NCBI GenBank assembly: GCA_937120475.1
Contig: CAKZJV010000007.1
Span: 248,001-312,000, forward strand
Direction: 5' to 3'
DNA length: 64,000 nt
Source: an uncultured Cryomorphaceae bacterium
GTDB lineage: Bacteria; Bacteroidota; Bacteroidia; Flavobacteriales; Schleiferiaceae
The first letter of the stretch is position 1; every line of letters begins with the position of its first letter. Under the pieces are notes generated by a model. That model made no database searches and had not been told where the DNA came from. It saw only the letters and a program-made list of their open reading frames with translations. Positions 44,329 through 53,243 of this stretch are shown piece after piece. The translations under genes were made by a program, and so were the position numbers.

Positions 44329-45270
44329 TTAGTCATCATTCTCCTGATCGCTGTAGCTATTTACGTAAATGTAATTGTCTTCAAAAATATCGCGATACCA
44401 GATTACCGTCACAAAACGGGGTTCAAAATCATACGGCAGGGCCAGTATGTCCAGCTTAGGTTTGGTAAAATAATGACGGATGGGGGTAAAGCGCGTACCA
44501 TATACATCGCCTCTGAAGAACTCCGGCCCCAAAGGATTGAGTTCACTCAGGCGGGTACCAAAAGTGTTGGTAGAGTTAAAGTTACGCATCAACACATTGT
44601 TATGAACATAATCTTCATTTTGCTTGATAATAACCTTAGTGGTATCCAGGTTATCGAAGGGCCGCACCCAAAAGCTTCGTGCTGGAGATATTCCGATAAA
44701 GTCTTTTAACTCACCCATACGGAGATCCAGTTCTTCAACTATATAATTATAAGCCGGAACATCAGCCACCATATACGTTTCAACCAGGAAGTTGGTGGAT
44801 ACGGTATCTACATTAAAGCGAACTTTAACATCCACTACCCAAGCCGTATCGAATTCACTTACTTTATGTTTTAAATAAATTCCCGCTTTCTCCAGTTGGG
44901 TAAGTGCAATTTGATCATCCAGGTTGGTAAGCTCCTCTTCTGTTCCGTTAAGAATAAAAGTACCCAGATTGGGGTATCCATAATTAGCCGATAAAGAGTC
45001 AGCTGCCGGAGCATAAAGCGGATGACCCATGGCGGCTACTAGGCTAATGTGGTTCAGTCTGTCGCTGTGTTTGTCTTCCATCAGCTTTCGGTATAACTCA
45101 AAACCTACGGAGGCAGTGGTACCCGGTCCATACGGAAATATCAATAAGGCATTCTTACGCTCGTCCAGTACAAGATCATCGGTTGGGTAGGGTGCAGGAG
45201 AATCATCGGGTTCATCCTTACAGGAGAATAAACCGAAGGCAACCAGGACTAATAGGGTAATCTTTTTCAT
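44329..45270 (-). CDS. Lipoprotein, possibly Omp28-related but lacking the CxxC motif
   Basis: 313 residues from MKKITLLVLVAFGLFSCKDEPDD, a lipoprotein signal (Cys17). Downstream the layout recalls Omp28-family outer-membrane proteins. A thioredoxin-like first third (NALLIFPYGPGTTASVGFELYRKLM ... HISLVAAMGHPLYAPAADSLSANYGYPNLGTFILNG) is followed by a beta-rich part (WVVDVKVRFNVDTVSTNFLVETYMVAD) and the YVHNNVLMRNF segment that resembles the Y-H-x-H-V-L-R motif. The CxNCP cysteines of Omp28 are absent. This is a pattern-level guess; plain hypothetical lipoprotein is the safe call. Promoter at 45289-45296. Confidence 0.55.
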   Translation of the reverse strand: MKKITLLVLVAFGLFSCKDEPDDSPAPYPTDDLVLDERKNALLIFPYGPGTTASVGFELYRKLMEDKHSDRLNHISLVAAMGHPLYAPAADSLSANYGYPNLGTFILNGTEEELTNLDDQIALTQLEKAGIYLKHKVSEFDTAWVVDVKVRFNVDTVSTNFLVETYMVADVPAYNYIVEELDLRMGELKDFIGISPARSFWVRPFDNLDTTKVIIKQNEDYVHNNVLMRNFNSTNTFGTRLSELNPLGPEFFRGDVYGTRFTPIRHYFTKPKLDILALPYDFEPRFVTVIWYRDIFEDNYIYVNSYSDQENDD

Positions 45271-45288
45271 AGGGTCGCTAATTTGTGG

Positions 45289-45296
45289 CAAAAATA
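45289..45296 (-). promoter_or_regulatory. -7 box for the Omp28-like lipoprotein
   Basis: Minus-strand TATTTTTG, exact TAnnTTTG, 18 nt upstream of the ATG at 45270. Predicted leader about 12 nt. Confidence 0.5.
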
Positions 45297-45441
45297 CTTA
45301 AAAAACAACGTAGTCGAGAGTATTGTAGTATGATGGTGTTTAAAGCCAAAGGGTTGGTTGACCCAAACTTGCCCGTTTTTAATACAAGATTCTCTATAGT
45401 GTAATCGAAATAAGGCTGGTGAGGGTTGGGTGGTACCCCCT

Positions 45442-46461
45442 TTAATTATCCAACGTTATCAGGTCCACATAAACCGGCAAGTGATCGCTAAATCCCCCGT
45501 GATAGCGCATACCTATAAAAGTTCGGAAGGGCTTTTGACCCGGATATTTTTCATCCGTTTCCAGTAAAAAACCTTTTTCAGTCAGGTGGGCCTTGCTGTC
45601 TTCAATATGGAGGTGTGAACCATTTAATAAAGCTCCGCTCACAATTACCTGGTCCAGGTACGCCCATTGCCCGCGATAGCGGTGGCTACCCTGGTTGGGA
45701 TTCATGGTAGCCATCAGGTTGTAAAGCCCATCGCTAGGGGGGGTGCCCTCAAAGGGACGGGCTTCAAGATGCTTTAAAAGGCTTTCATTATTCCATTCGT
45801 CATTAAAATCACCGGCTACAACAATATACTGATTCGGGTTTTTTGAAAACAGGGAATCCGTTAATTTTTTGACGGTAAGAGCCGCCTGAATACGTTTAGG
45901 TTCACTTTGTTGTTGCCCACCGTATCGGCTGGGCCAGTGACAATAGATAAGGTGTAGTGTATCGCCTGAGCGAAGTAATCCCTTTAGGTATAATAAATCA
46001 CGGGTAGCAAAACCTGGATCATCAGGCATTTGAACCGGAATATTCCGGCTTTGAATTACCGTAAAGAGATCAGCCCGGTAAATAGCACCTACATCGATGC
46101 CTCTACGATCGGGTGACTCATAGTGAATTACCCGGTAATTGAATTTTCGGAGTACCGGTGATGCAACCAGGTCTTCCAGTACTTGCCGGTTTTCCACTTC
46201 CGCCAGACCCACAATTTCCGGAGGTTCCCAGTCTCCGATGGCCAGCAGGGCCTTAGCCATACGGTTTAATTTTTCGCGGTAACGGTAATAACTCCAGTAG
46301 CGGGTTCCATCGGGGGTAAATTCCTCATCCCTCTTCAGGCTGTCGTCATCAGGATGAAAAAGGTTTTCCAGATTGTAAAAGGCAACCCGGGTTCCGTTTC
46401 GTTCCTGTGCTGCCAGGGTTATACCCCACAATAAACTTAAACAGATAAGGATAAACCTCAT
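45442..46461 (-). CDS. Secreted endonuclease/exonuclease/phosphatase family protein
   Basis: 339 residues: signal peptide MRFILICLSLLWGITLAAQ, then an EEP (DNase I-like) fold with VAFYNLENLFHPDD (metal-site Asn), IVGLAEVENRQVLEDL (catalytic Glu), LIYCHWPSRYGGQQQSE (catalytic His), VVAGDFNDEWNNESLL (Asp/Asn pair), and GGFSDHLPVYVDL (Ser-Asp-His). All metal and catalytic residues are present, so it should be active on DNA, RNA or a phosphoester. Its start overlaps the cheB stop by 4 nt, an unexpected partner. Confidence 0.9.
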   Translation of the reverse strand: MRFILICLSLLWGITLAAQERNGTRVAFYNLENLFHPDDDSLKRDEEFTPDGTRYWSYYRYREKLNRMAKALLAIGDWEPPEIVGLAEVENRQVLEDLVASPVLRKFNYRVIHYESPDRRGIDVGAIYRADLFTVIQSRNIPVQMPDDPGFATRDLLYLKGLLRSGDTLHLIYCHWPSRYGGQQQSEPKRIQAALTVKKLTDSLFSKNPNQYIVVAGDFNDEWNNESLLKHLEARPFEGTPPSDGLYNLMATMNPNQGSHRYRGQWAYLDQVIVSGALLNGSHLHIEDSKAHLTEKGFLLETDEKYPGQKPFRTFIGMRYHGGFSDHLPVYVDLITLDN

Positions 46462-47036
46462 AGCTCATTTAAAAATTGGCTGATGGCCCTCAGGCTTAGC
46501 TTTTGAGCACCGGGAACCGCTTTCAGGGCTTCCAGTGGCATGGTGTTTACTTGTGCTTCTTCGGGTAATTGCACCACGGTAACCCCTCCATTTTCGTGGA
46601 TGCTTTGTAGGCCGTAAGCACCGTCAGCATTGGCCCCGGTAAGGATTATACCAATGGCCTTTTCCTTGTAAACCTCACTGGCACTTACCAGTGTGATATC
46701 AATGGATGGGCGGCTGAAATTCACCAGCTCATCTACACTCAGGGAAAAGGAACCGTCTTCTTCTATTAACAGGTGATAATTGGCGGGTGCTATGTAAATA
46801 TTACCCCGCTGTATTTTTTCTTTTTCTTCCGCCTCTTTAATGGGTACTGAAGTAGAGGCTTGTAACACGCTCTCCATATGGCTCTTTACATTCTTAAGGC
46901 GATGAATAACGATAACCACCGGAATATTAAAATCCCGGTTTATACCTTCGAGAATGATTTTAAGCGCATGGATGCCTCCGGCACTAGTGCCGATAACTAC
47001 CAACCGGTCAGATTTTTTGATAAATCTTGCTTTCAA
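46458..47036 (-). CDS. cheB: CheB-type protein-glutamate methylesterase domain, stand-alone
   Basis: 192 residues comprising only the CheB esterase domain, with no N-terminal receiver. Catalytic triad visible: Ser in VIGTSAGGIHAL (Ser about 18), His in VVIVIHRLKNVKSHM (about 45), Asp in IILTGANADGAYGL (about 136). IYIAPANYHLLIEEDG is the substrate-binding segment. In chemotaxis it demethylates MCP glutamates; here no MCP, CheA or CheW is nearby. The start is TTG at 47036 (LKARFIKKSDRL), overlapping cheR by 29 nt. Confidence 0.9.
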   Translation of the reverse strand: MKARFIKKSDRLVVIGTSAGGIHALKIILEGINRDFNIPVVIVIHRLKNVKSHMESVLQASTSVPIKEAEEKEKIQRGNIYIAPANYHLLIEEDGSFSLSVDELVNFSRPSIDITLVSASEVYKEKAIGIILTGANADGAYGLQSIHENGGVTVVQLPEEAQVNTMPLEALKAVPGAQKLSLRAISQFLNEL

Positions 47037-47853
47037 GGTCTATTTCCTTAAAATGATTCTTCCCGTGGTAAAATATTATAGACTCCTTGGAACCTAAACC
47101 AAGAAAGCCCCCTGCTCTTAAAGCTTTATCCAGGTAAGCAATGACCCGGTTTTGCAGTGTACTTTTAAAGTAGATCAACACATTTCGGCACACGATGAGG
47201 TCAAAGCCTGGTTCCTCACCCAAAGGTTCCATAAGGTTGTGTTCCTTGAAACTGACATTCTCGTGAAGAAAGGCATGAAATATGGCGTTTTCACCGTGAG
47301 TGGTAAAATATTTTTCTAAACCGTAGCGACCACCGGCATAAAGGTAGGGTTTCATGTAGGTGGAAACGTGGCGGGTTTTATAAGTTCTGTTATTGGCCTC
47401 ATCCAGCATTTTAGAATTGAGATCAGTACCCAGGATGTGGCATTTATGGAGTAAATCCATTTCGTACAGCAAAATGCAAAGCGACAGTATTTCTTCACCG
47501 CTACTGCAGCCTGCCGCCCAAATGCGTATATTCTCCCTGGACTTCAGCACGGAAATTACTTTGTCTTCCAAGGCCTTGTAAAAATGGGGATCGCGAAACA
47601 TTTCCGTAACATTCACGGTAAACTTCTCGATAAAGAGCTGCTTACCGTCCGAGCGGCTCTGCAAAAACTCACACAGCTTTTCCACCCTGTCCAGCCCGAA
47701 TTCATTAAGCATTTTGGTAATTCTCCGCCTCACGGAGGCTTCAGAATACTCTTTAAGACTTAATTGATATTCCTGATCCAGGAAATCCAGCATAACCTCC
47801 TTTTGGGATATACTGATATAATGCTTTTCCAGCGAAGATTGAGATAAGGCCAT
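47008..47853 (-). CDS. cheR: CheR-type protein-glutamate O-methyltransferase
   Basis: 281 residues: N-terminal helical CheR_N (about 15-75, SEASVRRRITKMLNEFGLD), then the SAM-dependent methyltransferase domain with FTVNVTEMFRDPHFYKAL, IRIWAAGCSSGEEILSL (SAM loop, about 109-125), HILGTDLNSKMLDEANNRTY, and FDLIVCRNVLIYF. The N-V-T-E-M-F-R segment matches the family motif N-E-T-x-F-F-R with one change. First gene of the cheR-cheB-EEP operon. Substrate probably not a classic MCP because none is present in the window. Confidence 0.93.
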   Translation of the reverse strand: MALSQSSLEKHYISISQKEVMLDFLDQEYQLSLKEYSEASVRRRITKMLNEFGLDRVEKLCEFLQSRSDGKQLFIEKFTVNVTEMFRDPHFYKALEDKVISVLKSRENIRIWAAGCSSGEEILSLCILLYEMDLLHKCHILGTDLNSKMLDEANNRTYKTRHVSTYMKPYLYAGGRYGLEKYFTTHGENAIFHAFLHENVSFKEHNLMEPLGEEPGFDLIVCRNVLIYFKSTLQNRVIAYLDKALRAGGFLGLGSKESIIFYHGKNHFKEIDLESKIYQKI

Positions 47854-47934
47854 CTTACAGTAGAGAATGGACTAAATTAGTTAAGAATTTTCTGAATGAA
47901 AATTCCCAGGCTCATTAAAATAGACATTTCCCGA

Positions 47935-49140
47935 TTATTCCCTCCTTTGGGGTTTGTAATTATCCCGTTTAATGGGCTTACTCAGTTTAAAGGCGTGTGG
48001 TTTGTTATTTACCAGAATGTTAAGCACATAACCACCGGGGGTCCAACCAAAAGTATCGAGGGTAAACTCATGTTTACCGGCTTCAACCTTACCCAGTTTT
48101 CCGTAGTGTAATCTTTGCCCGGTGGTGCCGAAGGCTTCCCAAAGCAAGGAACTTTTGGTACTTACGTAAACGGATACGGAAATACTGTCCTGAAAATAAC
48201 GTGGGCTGGCATCTACATATATGCTATCGGCTTGCGAGGTATCCTCCGGTATTTCAGTATCCATTAACACCTCCGGTAGTTCAATGTAGTAGAGTTTACC
48301 GTCACGTTCACTGTTCTTTTCATCGGTGATCAAAACCTTGTTACCTTCATAAAAGCTAATGGCTTCTTTTTGGGTAAAGCTATTGAAGTACAGCACATTG
48401 TGTTTGCCGCTAAAAAAGCGGGTACCGTTAAAGTAGTAGAACATCCAAACCTTATCGTACCCTAAAAGGAGCAGGGTGCGTGGGTTTTCGCGAAAGGCGG
48501 CAGCCGCCACCCAATATGATTCTTTTACACCTTCACCGGTTTGAAAGCTATCCACCTTTTCGGCAATGTACTCACCAGCCACATCCGGTAGGCGATAACA
48601 ATAGGTATAACCGTTGAAAGGGGCCGTACGGTTTTTTGAGAACAGGTACAGGGAGTCACCGATGTGCACCATAGCTTCCATATCAAAGTTCCTCTTTTCC
48701 TGGTCAGGTGGAAACCCCCGCTGATCTTCATAGCTGAAATGGATTTCCTGGAGTTCAAAGTCATCCTGGCCCTTTAATACCTTATCCGCTTCTACCTTAT
48801 AAATGACCAAATCCTTTCTGCGATTGCGGTTATTGCCAAAGTCTCCAATATACAGGTACCCTTTATTATCGGTGGTCAGTTCTTCCCAATCGGTATTTAC
48901 TAGGCCGGGCAGACAATATTGCTGAGTGAGGTTTCCATCGAGGTCGGTGGAGATTATTTCAGGACGATTGCCGCTATCGTTAATGTAAACCACCTTTTGG
49001 CCGGGTTGGTGATAAATCATACCGCTACATTCTGCCAATTCAGGAGGCAATGGAGCGATGGTGTGTAAATCAGCCGATTGGCCGAAGCCCACCAGGTAGG
49101 AAAAGAAAAAATAGAGTTGATAAAGTAGATTTTTCAACAT
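47935..49140 (-). CDS. Secreted beta-propeller-like protein with a C-terminal sorting-like domain
   Basis: 401 residues: N-terminal signal-like segment MLKNLLYQLYFFFSYLVGFGQ, then repeated strand-rich motifs: AECSGMIYHQPGQKVVYINDSG, TDWEELTTDNKGYLYIGDFGNNRNRR, FDMEAMVHIGDSLYLFSKNR. The GDFGNN-x-x-x-R motif is shared with SdiA-regulated-like propellers of Bacteroidota. The last 80 residues (SVSVYVSTKSSLLWEAFGTTGQRLHYGKLGKVEAGKHEF ... GWTPGGYVLNILVNNKPHAFKLSKPI) resemble a T9SS type A domain but lack the opening NPN. It starts 2 nt after queA, so the two are cotranscribed. Confidence 0.72.
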   Translation of the reverse strand: MLKNLLYQLYFFFSYLVGFGQSADLHTIAPLPPELAECSGMIYHQPGQKVVYINDSGNRPEIISTDLDGNLTQQYCLPGLVNTDWEELTTDNKGYLYIGDFGNNRNRRKDLVIYKVEADKVLKGQDDFELQEIHFSYEDQRGFPPDQEKRNFDMEAMVHIGDSLYLFSKNRTAPFNGYTYCYRLPDVAGEYIAEKVDSFQTGEGVKESYWVAAAAFRENPRTLLLLGYDKVWMFYYFNGTRFFSGKHNVLYFNSFTQKEAISFYEGNKVLITDEKNSERDGKLYYIELPEVLMDTEIPEDTSQADSIYVDASPRYFQDSISVSVYVSTKSSLLWEAFGTTGQRLHYGKLGKVEAGKHEFTLDTFGWTPGGYVLNILVNNKPHAFKLSKPIKRDNYKPQRRE

Positions 49141-49142
49141 AG

Positions 49143-50363
49143 TTAAAGCAAGATTAGGCTTGCATCACCGTAACTCAAAAAACGGAACTCATGGTTTAAA
49201 GCGTAACGGTACATTTCTTTCCAGTTATCGCCTAACATAGAGGCTACCAGGAGCAATAGTGTGCTTTTAGGTTGGTGAAAGTTAGTCAATAATCCGCGAC
49301 AAATGTGATGATGATAGCCGGGAGCAATGATCAGGGCAGTTTTAAAATGCAGCGTGTCCAGGTGTTGATGTTGGAGGTACTGCAATAAGGCCTCAAAACT
49401 TTGTTCAGGGGTAACACCTTTTAAATCATCGCGATAGGGGATCCATTGGTCCAGTACGGGAATGCCTTGCTCCCCGGCTAACTTTCCTTTAAACAGGAGG
49501 GCCCCTAACCAATAAAGGCTTTCGAGCGCACGCATAGCGGTGGTGCCTACCGGTATAATTTTTTGATGCAGGCGTTGGTAAATATTCTCTACAAACCCTT
49601 TGGATATAAAAACCTCTTCGGCATGCATTTCATGCGCCCCGATTTTCTCACTTTCCACCGGTTTAAAGGTTCCGGCTCCTACGTGAAGGGTAAGCTTGCC
49701 ATGTTCGATGCCTTTTTGGGCCAGGCGCTTCAGCAATGGCCGGGTAAAATGCAGGCTGGCGGTAGGTGCGGCCACTGAGCCATCATTTTGTGCAAAAACC
49801 GTTTGGTAACGTTCGCGGTCCACCTCTTCAGCCGCTCTTTTAAGGTAGGGAGGTAAGGGTGTTTTTCCGGCCAGCTCCAATACTTCAGCAAAGGTATGCT
49901 CACCCGACCAGGAAAAGCCGATGCGAAAAGTGCCCTCCCGGCTTTCCCGTTTTTCAGCCTGTAATTGGCTTCCTCCCGGTAGGGAAATTTCCAGGCTGCC
50001 ACTTTTCCATTTGCGCGCACCGCCTACCAGGCATATATATTCAATGGATTGCCGGGTAGCCATGGCCTGTTGAATGTCAATTCCGGGCAGGGGTTCCAGG
50101 CAAAATACCTCGATAGTGGTAGTTTCATTTTTTGGAAAGAGCAGACGCGCCTGTACTACTTTGGTTTCATTAAAAACCAGGTAAGTGCTTTCCGGTAGAT
50201 ACCGGTCGATTTCCGAAAAAATGCTGTGTTGAAATCCTTCTCCGGGCCGGGCAATCAATAGTTTGGAAGCATCCCTTTCGGGCAATGGAAAACGGGCAAT
50301 CCTTTCTTCGGGCAAAGGATAGTCATAGTCCTCAATTCGTATTTTCTTTACATCTTCGCTCAA
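49143..50363 (-). CDS. queA: S-adenosylmethionine:tRNA ribosyltransferase-isomerase
   Basis: Transfers the ribosyl moiety of SAM to preQ1 in tRNA, giving epoxyqueuosine. 406 residues: IEDYDYPLPEERIARFPLPERDASKLLI (9-36), YLVFNETKVVQARLLF, APTASLHFTRPLLKRL (the A-P-T-A-x-L-H-F motif), LHVGAGTFKPV, and LLTNFHQPKSTLLLLVASMLG. Slightly longer than E. coli (356 aa) owing to inserts. The frame has no ATG before the conserved domain; TTG at 50363 is the only candidate. That places two divergent TTG starts 12 nt apart. Confidence 0.93.
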   Translation of the reverse strand: MSEDVKKIRIEDYDYPLPEERIARFPLPERDASKLLIARPGEGFQHSIFSEIDRYLPESTYLVFNETKVVQARLLFPKNETTTIEVFCLEPLPGIDIQQAMATRQSIEYICLVGGARKWKSGSLEISLPGGSQLQAEKRESREGTFRIGFSWSGEHTFAEVLELAGKTPLPPYLKRAAEEVDRERYQTVFAQNDGSVAAPTASLHFTRPLLKRLAQKGIEHGKLTLHVGAGTFKPVESEKIGAHEMHAEEVFISKGFVENIYQRLHQKIIPVGTTAMRALESLYWLGALLFKGKLAGEQGIPVLDQWIPYRDDLKGVTPEQSFEALLQYLQHQHLDTLHFKTALIIAPGYHHHICRGLLTNFHQPKSTLLLLVASMLGDNWKEMYRYALNHEFRFLSYGDASLILL

Positions 50364-50375
50364 AATCCAAAACGC

Positions 50376-51497
50376 TTGGCCGGCAAAAGTAACAAGAAGG
50401 TAGTAGTAAGCGTAACCAATGACCTGGTAACTGACCAGCGGGTGAAACGCAGTATAGAAGTGTTACTCGAACTGGGTTTTGAAGTAACCTTTATTGGCCG
50501 CCAACTACCTGAAAGTTTGCCAATAGAACGGCCGTATAAAACGGTGCGCTTCAAACTTTGGTTTCACAAGGGCTTTCTATTTTATGCTAACTACAACCTC
50601 CGGCTTTTCTGGTTTTTACTGTTCCGTGAATATGATGTGTACCTGAGTAATGACCTGGATACCTTGCTACCTAATTTTTTGGTGTCACGCCTACGCGCTA
50701 AACCCCTCATTTACGATTCACACGAGTATTTTACCGGGGTGCCCGAAATACAACACCGGCCATTGGTAAAGGGGGTATGGAGTTTTTTAGAGACCTGGCT
50801 TTTACCCCGGGCCAACGATTTTATTACCGTAAACCAGAGTATTGCCAATTTGTATTATGACGATTATGGGGTGGTAGCGGAGGTGGTGCGCAACATTGCG
50901 GATGCCCGTTTGCCGGGAAAAAGGAAGAGCCGGGCTGAATTAGGGTTGCCCGAGGACGCCTTTATCCTCATTAACCAGGGTTCAGGCATTAATACCGATA
51001 GAGGTATGGAAGAAGCCTTTGAGGCACTAAAGCAAATGGATAAGGTGGTGCTGGTGCTGGTGGGCAAGGGAGATGTTTTACCTGTTTTAAGGGAAAAAGC
51101 CCGGGATGAAGGGCTGGAAAACAAAGTAATCTTCATCTCTCCGCAACCCTACCTGGAAATGCTGCAATACACCCTGAATGCTGACTGTGGCCTGAGCCTG
51201 GATAAAAACACCAACTTGAATTATCGCTACAGTCTTCCCAATAAAATTTTCGACTATGTAAAGTGTGGCCTTCCGGTGCTGGTTTCCGATGTGGTAGAAG
51301 TAAGCTCCCTGGTGCGGAAATACAAGATGGGGGAGGTGGTAAGCGATCACCAACCGGAAACGATTGTGGCCGGGTTAAAGCAGATCCGTCAAAACGGAAA
51401 ATCCTTTTACGAAGGGGGTTTGCAAAAAGCAGCCCGCGAAAACCATTGGGAAGAGGAACGGAAAAAACTGGTGGAGGTTTTCAGGAAGTACTGCTGA
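50376..51497 (+). CDS. Family 4 (GT-B) glycosyltransferase
   Basis: 373 residues, cytoplasmic or peripheral. The N-terminal Rossmann half has VVVSVTNDLVTDQRVKRSIEVLLELGFEVTFIGR, a pattern typical of Bacteroidota surface-polysaccharide transferases, and IYDSHEYFTGVPEI. The C-terminal half has INQGSGINTDRGMEEAFEALKQ, VLVGKGDV, and the donor-site YSLPNKIFDYVKCGLPVLVSD with the E-x7-E region degenerate. Start is TTG at 50376, since no ATG lies before the conserved strand. Overlaps the convergent GT2 by 17 nt. Confidence 0.87.
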   Translation: MAGKSNKKVVVSVTNDLVTDQRVKRSIEVLLELGFEVTFIGRQLPESLPIERPYKTVRFKLWFHKGFLFYANYNLRLFWFLLFREYDVYLSNDLDTLLPNFLVSRLRAKPLIYDSHEYFTGVPEIQHRPLVKGVWSFLETWLLPRANDFITVNQSIANLYYDDYGVVAEVVRNIADARLPGKRKSRAELGLPEDAFILINQGSGINTDRGMEEAFEALKQMDKVVLVLVGKGDVLPVLREKARDEGLENKVIFISPQPYLEMLQYTLNADCGLSLDKNTNLNYRYSLPNKIFDYVKCGLPVLVSDVVEVSSLVRKYKMGEVVSDHQPETIVAGLKQIRQNGKSFYEGGLQKAARENHWEEERKKLVEVFRKYC

Positions 51498-52371
51498 TGA
51501 ATGATAGGTAACCCAAGCGGAACAAATCAAAAGTGTACAGTTGCGGATTAGGGCCGGTGAGTTTTTTCAACCAGGTTTTTTTACGGCTTTTGTAGAGACT
51601 ACGCATAATGCCCACCGTAGCGGTGCGCTCCAGCTTGATAAAACCTTGTAAAATACGCACTCCTTCCGCAAATTCAGGGTGTTGCTCCCGCAGCCACATC
51701 AGGTTTTTAAGCGCGTTTTTGGTTTTTTGAATAAACCGCTCGCTTTCTTCCAAACCATTGTGAACAAGCGTATTATCAATAGCCCGGAAAGGCACCTTCT
51801 GCGCTTTTAGCTGGTAGGCAAAAAAAGTATCTTCATGACCGTAGGTCTTCAGTTCTTCCTTGAAACGCACTTGTTGGAACACCGCGTGAGAACTGAAAAA
51901 ATTACTACTCCTGAAGGAGGTGTACGATTGTTCCTGGCGTTCAGCTGCCGTAGCAATTTCACGTTCGCGACCGTACATCCAATGCAACAGATATTGGTTC
52001 TCCGGTTTCTGCTCTTGGTAAGTATGACCTCCGCAAAGCACACCTTCACCGCGATTTTCCCAATACGTTTTTATAAAATCCGGTTTATCCATCAGCATAT
52101 CGCAATCCACAAAAAACAGATAATCACCGGCCGATTCATCCGCCATCAGGTTACGAATAGCGGCCCGCCCCAGGTTTTGGGGTAATTCACGGTACTGTAC
52201 TTCCGGTTCGTTTTTCAGGGAGCGGTTAGCGGTTAAAAAGTGCTCTTGTGAACCGTCATCGTAAAGGCGTACTTCAAAATGAAGATTGAGATCGCGGGCC
52301 TGTTTTAAAAGGCTTTGTACCAAACCGAAAACCTCTTCATTATAAACCGGTATGCACAGCGAAAGGTCCAT
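51481..52371 (-). CDS. Family 2 glycosyltransferase
   Basis: 296 residues, GT-A fold: LSLCIPVYNEEVFGLVQSLL (N-terminus), VRLYDDGSQEHFL (DDGS), NLGRAAIRNLMADESAGDYLFFVDCDMLMDKPDF (metal-binding D-C-D), and KTYGHEDTFFAYQLKAQ (the H-E-D catalytic-base region). No membrane helix, so likely cytoplasmic. Probably one operon with ftsE, whose stop is 5 nt upstream. Acceptor and donor sugars unknown. Confidence 0.87.
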   Translation of the reverse strand: MDLSLCIPVYNEEVFGLVQSLLKQARDLNLHFEVRLYDDGSQEHFLTANRSLKNEPEVQYRELPQNLGRAAIRNLMADESAGDYLFFVDCDMLMDKPDFIKTYWENRGEGVLCGGHTYQEQKPENQYLLHWMYGREREIATAAERQEQSYTSFRSSNFFSSHAVFQQVRFKEELKTYGHEDTFFAYQLKAQKVPFRAIDNTLVHNGLEESERFIQKTKNALKNLMWLREQHPEFAEGVRILQGFIKLERTATVGIMRSLYKSRKKTWLKKLTGPNPQLYTFDLFRLGYLSFISSTS

Positions 52372-52376
52372 AGTAA

Positions 52377-53063
52377 TTACAGGCTCTTCTGTACAGTGGA
52401 AAACACTTTTCCATCGTCACACTTAAGCGTTTCGTGCGGAAACTTTAGGATAATCGAATAATCATGGGTTGCCATTAAAATGGCTCTTTGGTTCCTGGAA
52501 ATTTCCTCCAACAGCATCATAATTTCTTCGGAGGTTCCGGGGTCGAGGTTACCGGTAGGTTCATCGGCCAGTATCAGCTCCGGATCGTTGAGCAGGGCGC
52601 GGGCAATGGCCACCCTTTGTTGTTCGCCACCGGAAAGTTGGTACGGCATTTTAAACCCTTTGGTAGCCATACCTACCTTTTCCAGTACCTCGTTAATTTT
52701 GGCCTCCATTTTCTTTTTGTCCTTCCAGCCGGTGGCTTTCAATACAAACAGGAGGTTGTCTGATACGCTACGGTCCGTAAGCAACTGAAAATCCTGGAAA
52801 ACAATGCCCATTTTCCTGCGTAAAAAAGGGATTTCCTTTTCCTTTAACTGATGCAGTTTAAAACCACATACCTCACCTTCGCCATTTTTGAGTGGAAGGT
52901 CACCGTACAGGGTTTTCAATAAACTGGTTTTTCCACTACCCGTAGCTCCGATAAGGTAACGGAAGTCACCGGAATTCAGGGTAAGGTCCACCTCGGAAAG
53001 GATAAGGTGGTCATTCTGGAAAATATTAGCGTCCTGTATATGTATAATAGGTGTACTGCTCAT
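52377..53063 (-). CDS. ftsE: FtsE-like ABC ATPase of the cell-division complex
   Basis: 228 residues. FtsE pairs with FtsX to control peptidoglycan hydrolases at the septum. Walker [17 protein letters not shown] (about 39-54), Q-loop [18 protein letters not shown] (the Q-D-F-x-L-L motif is typical of FtsE), signature [15 protein letters not shown], Walker [15 protein letters not shown]-loop ATHDY. ftsX is not adjacent, which is common in Bacteroidota. Alternative: LolD-type ATPase, less likely given the QDFQLL motif. Promoter box at 53089-53096. Confidence 0.85.
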   Translation of the reverse strand: MSSTPIIHIQDANIFQNDHLILSEVDLTLNSGDFRYLIGATGSGKTSLLKTLYGDLPLKNGEGEVCGFKLHQLKEKEIPFLRRKMGIVFQDFQLLTDRSVSDNLLFVLKATGWKDKKKMEAKINEVLEKVGMATKGFKMPYQLSGGEQQRVAIARALLNDPELILADEPTGNLDPGTSEEIMMLLEEISRNQRAILMATHDYSIILKFPHETLKCDDGKVFSTVQKSL

Positions 53064-53088
53064 GCCGGAAATAGCGGAAATTTTGCTT

Positions 53089-53096
53089 CAAATCTA
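53089..53096 (-). promoter_or_regulatory. -7 box for ftsE
   Basis: Minus-strand TAGATTTG, exact TAnnTTTG. Predicted start near 53082, leader about 19 nt before the ATG at 53063. Confidence 0.5.
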
Positions 53097-53243
53097 CGGG
53101 AATTATGAGATACCCCTTTCTTTAATTTTCTAAACCTTGCCCTCAATAATAATCAACAGTATCCGTTTGAAAAAACAATCGGGAAACGAAACCACCGCTG
53201 AGGGAAACCCCTACTTTTAAACATCTATTTGAAACTGAGAAGT

